DNA of 64,000 bases, from contig JANWVV010000004.1 in the NCBI GenBank assembly GCA_025055795.1, forward strand, positions 1 through 64,000, given 5' to 3'. The notes under the pieces were generated by a model, which saw only the letters and a list, made by a program, of their open reading frames with translations, had not been told where the DNA came from and did not search any database. The DNA comes from Gemmataceae bacterium. Lineage in GTDB: Bacteria; Planctomycetota; Planctomycetia; Gemmatales; Gemmataceae. Both the position numbers and the translations under genes were made by a program. How positions within the stretch are numbered: the stretch's first letter is position 1; every line of letters starts with the position of its first letter. Shown here piece by piece: positions 63,722 through 64,000 of this stretch.

Positions 63722-64000
63722 CAGCAATGCGTGGCAGCGGTTCGATCGGTTCCGACAATATTCGCTCGGCTGACGAACACCGATCTGAGATCCTGATACC
63801 TGGCCGATCTGCCGAGGGCTTGGACGGTCGGACCGGGGAAGCCCAGCGGACGGCTCGTGAGCTGGCCCAGCAAGCTCAGGAACTGCTGCGCCGGATGCAA
63901 ACGGAGGTAGGCCGGGTGGTGGTCGGAGTCGACACCGTCGTCCAGCAACTGCTCATCGCTCTGCTGGCGGGCGGTCACGTCCTACTGGAGGGGGTGCCCG
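63718..64000 (+). CDS. MoxR-family AAA ATPase (partial, cut by window end)
   Basis: Not in the ORF track because no stop is reached. Translation from ATG 63718 gives a polar 65-residue lead, then VGRVVVGVDTVVQQLLIALLAGGHVLLEGVP, the standard MoxR entry into its Walker A loop, which lies beyond the window. The N-terminal extension is longer than in most MoxR proteins. Coupled by ATGA to the DUF4350-like gene. Membership in a DUF4129/DUF4350/MoxR/DUF58 operon is expected. Confidence 0.85.
   Translation, partial: MTAMRGSGSIGSDNIRSADEHRSEILIPGRSAEGLDGRTGEAQRTARELAQQAQELLRRMQTEVGRVVVGVDTVVQQLLIALLAGGHVLLEGVP

Overview
The window looks like part of a planctomycete chromosome (Planctomycetota, probably Gemmatales/Gemmataceae-like). 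This is inferred from gene families: a PEP-CTERM protein beside ABC-2 transporters, VCBS-repeat and pyrrolo-quinoline-type propeller proteins with signal peptides, DUF6370, a FlgM-like anti-sigma protein, a Tat-signal aldo/keto reductase, MoxR AAA plus VWA pairs, a DUF4129-like/DUF4350-like/MoxR string and an S41 protease with a caspase-like N-terminus. Base composition is mostly moderately high GC, with a clearly AT-rich stretch at about 26.27-28.4 kb. I see no rRNA, tRNA, insertion sequence, prophage or CRISPR array. Most genes are ordinary chromosomal metabolism in short operons.

Layout: 0.4-4.7 kb, metallo-hydrolase, phosphoglycerate mutase (apgM), a Cys-rich small membrane protein, trmB and a small membrane protein. 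5.3-10.9 kb, caspase-like/S41 protease, aldo/keto reductase, esterase and HAD phosphatase. 11-16.9 kb, rpmA, coaB, a long empty stretch, FlgM-like protein, protoglobin, a Cys-rich MarR regulator and a VCBS protein. 17-23 kb, membrane glycosyltransferase-like protein, ilvN with a coupled small gene, pckA and argJ. 23.3-31.6 kb, two ABC-2 ATPases and two permeases, interrupted by an AT-rich patch carrying a GYF-domain gene and a PEP-CTERM gene, then a cytidylate-kinase-like gene coupled to purine nucleoside phosphorylase. 31.8-36.8 kb, trpF, ROK kinase, ogt and a propeller protein. 37-44.2 kb, a short-chain dehydrogenase, asparagine-synthase-type amidotransferase and a DevBCA/MacAB-type exporter. 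44.5-51.9 kb, trehalose synthase-maltokinase fusion, a hypothetical, a Gfo/Idh oxidoreductase, ispH and DUF6370. 52.5-58.3 kb, AAA-VWA pair, then SDR and fatty-acid desaturase. 58.9-64 kb, O-antigen-ligase-like protein and the start of a DUF4129-like/DUF4350-like/MoxR operon cut by the window edge.

The least ordinary points are: (1) protoglobin followed by a MarR regulator with a four-Cys tail, with a perfect 14-bp palindrome in the promoter region; (2) an amidotransferase plus tripartite exporter locus whose flanking SDR has lost its catalytic Tyr; (3) a C-terminal-processing protease whose caspase-like domain has lost both catalytic residues; (4) an 88-nt three-way-junction inverted-repeat element at 37.1 kb; (5) two mutually exclusive hairpins over the ribosome-binding region of the SDR-desaturase operon; (6) an AT-rich insertion splitting an ABC cluster. 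Start codons were moved from the ORF track wherever a Shine-Dalgarno (SD) sequence or the family N-terminus argued for it; each case is stated. All family calls rest on motif recognition by eye, not on a database search.
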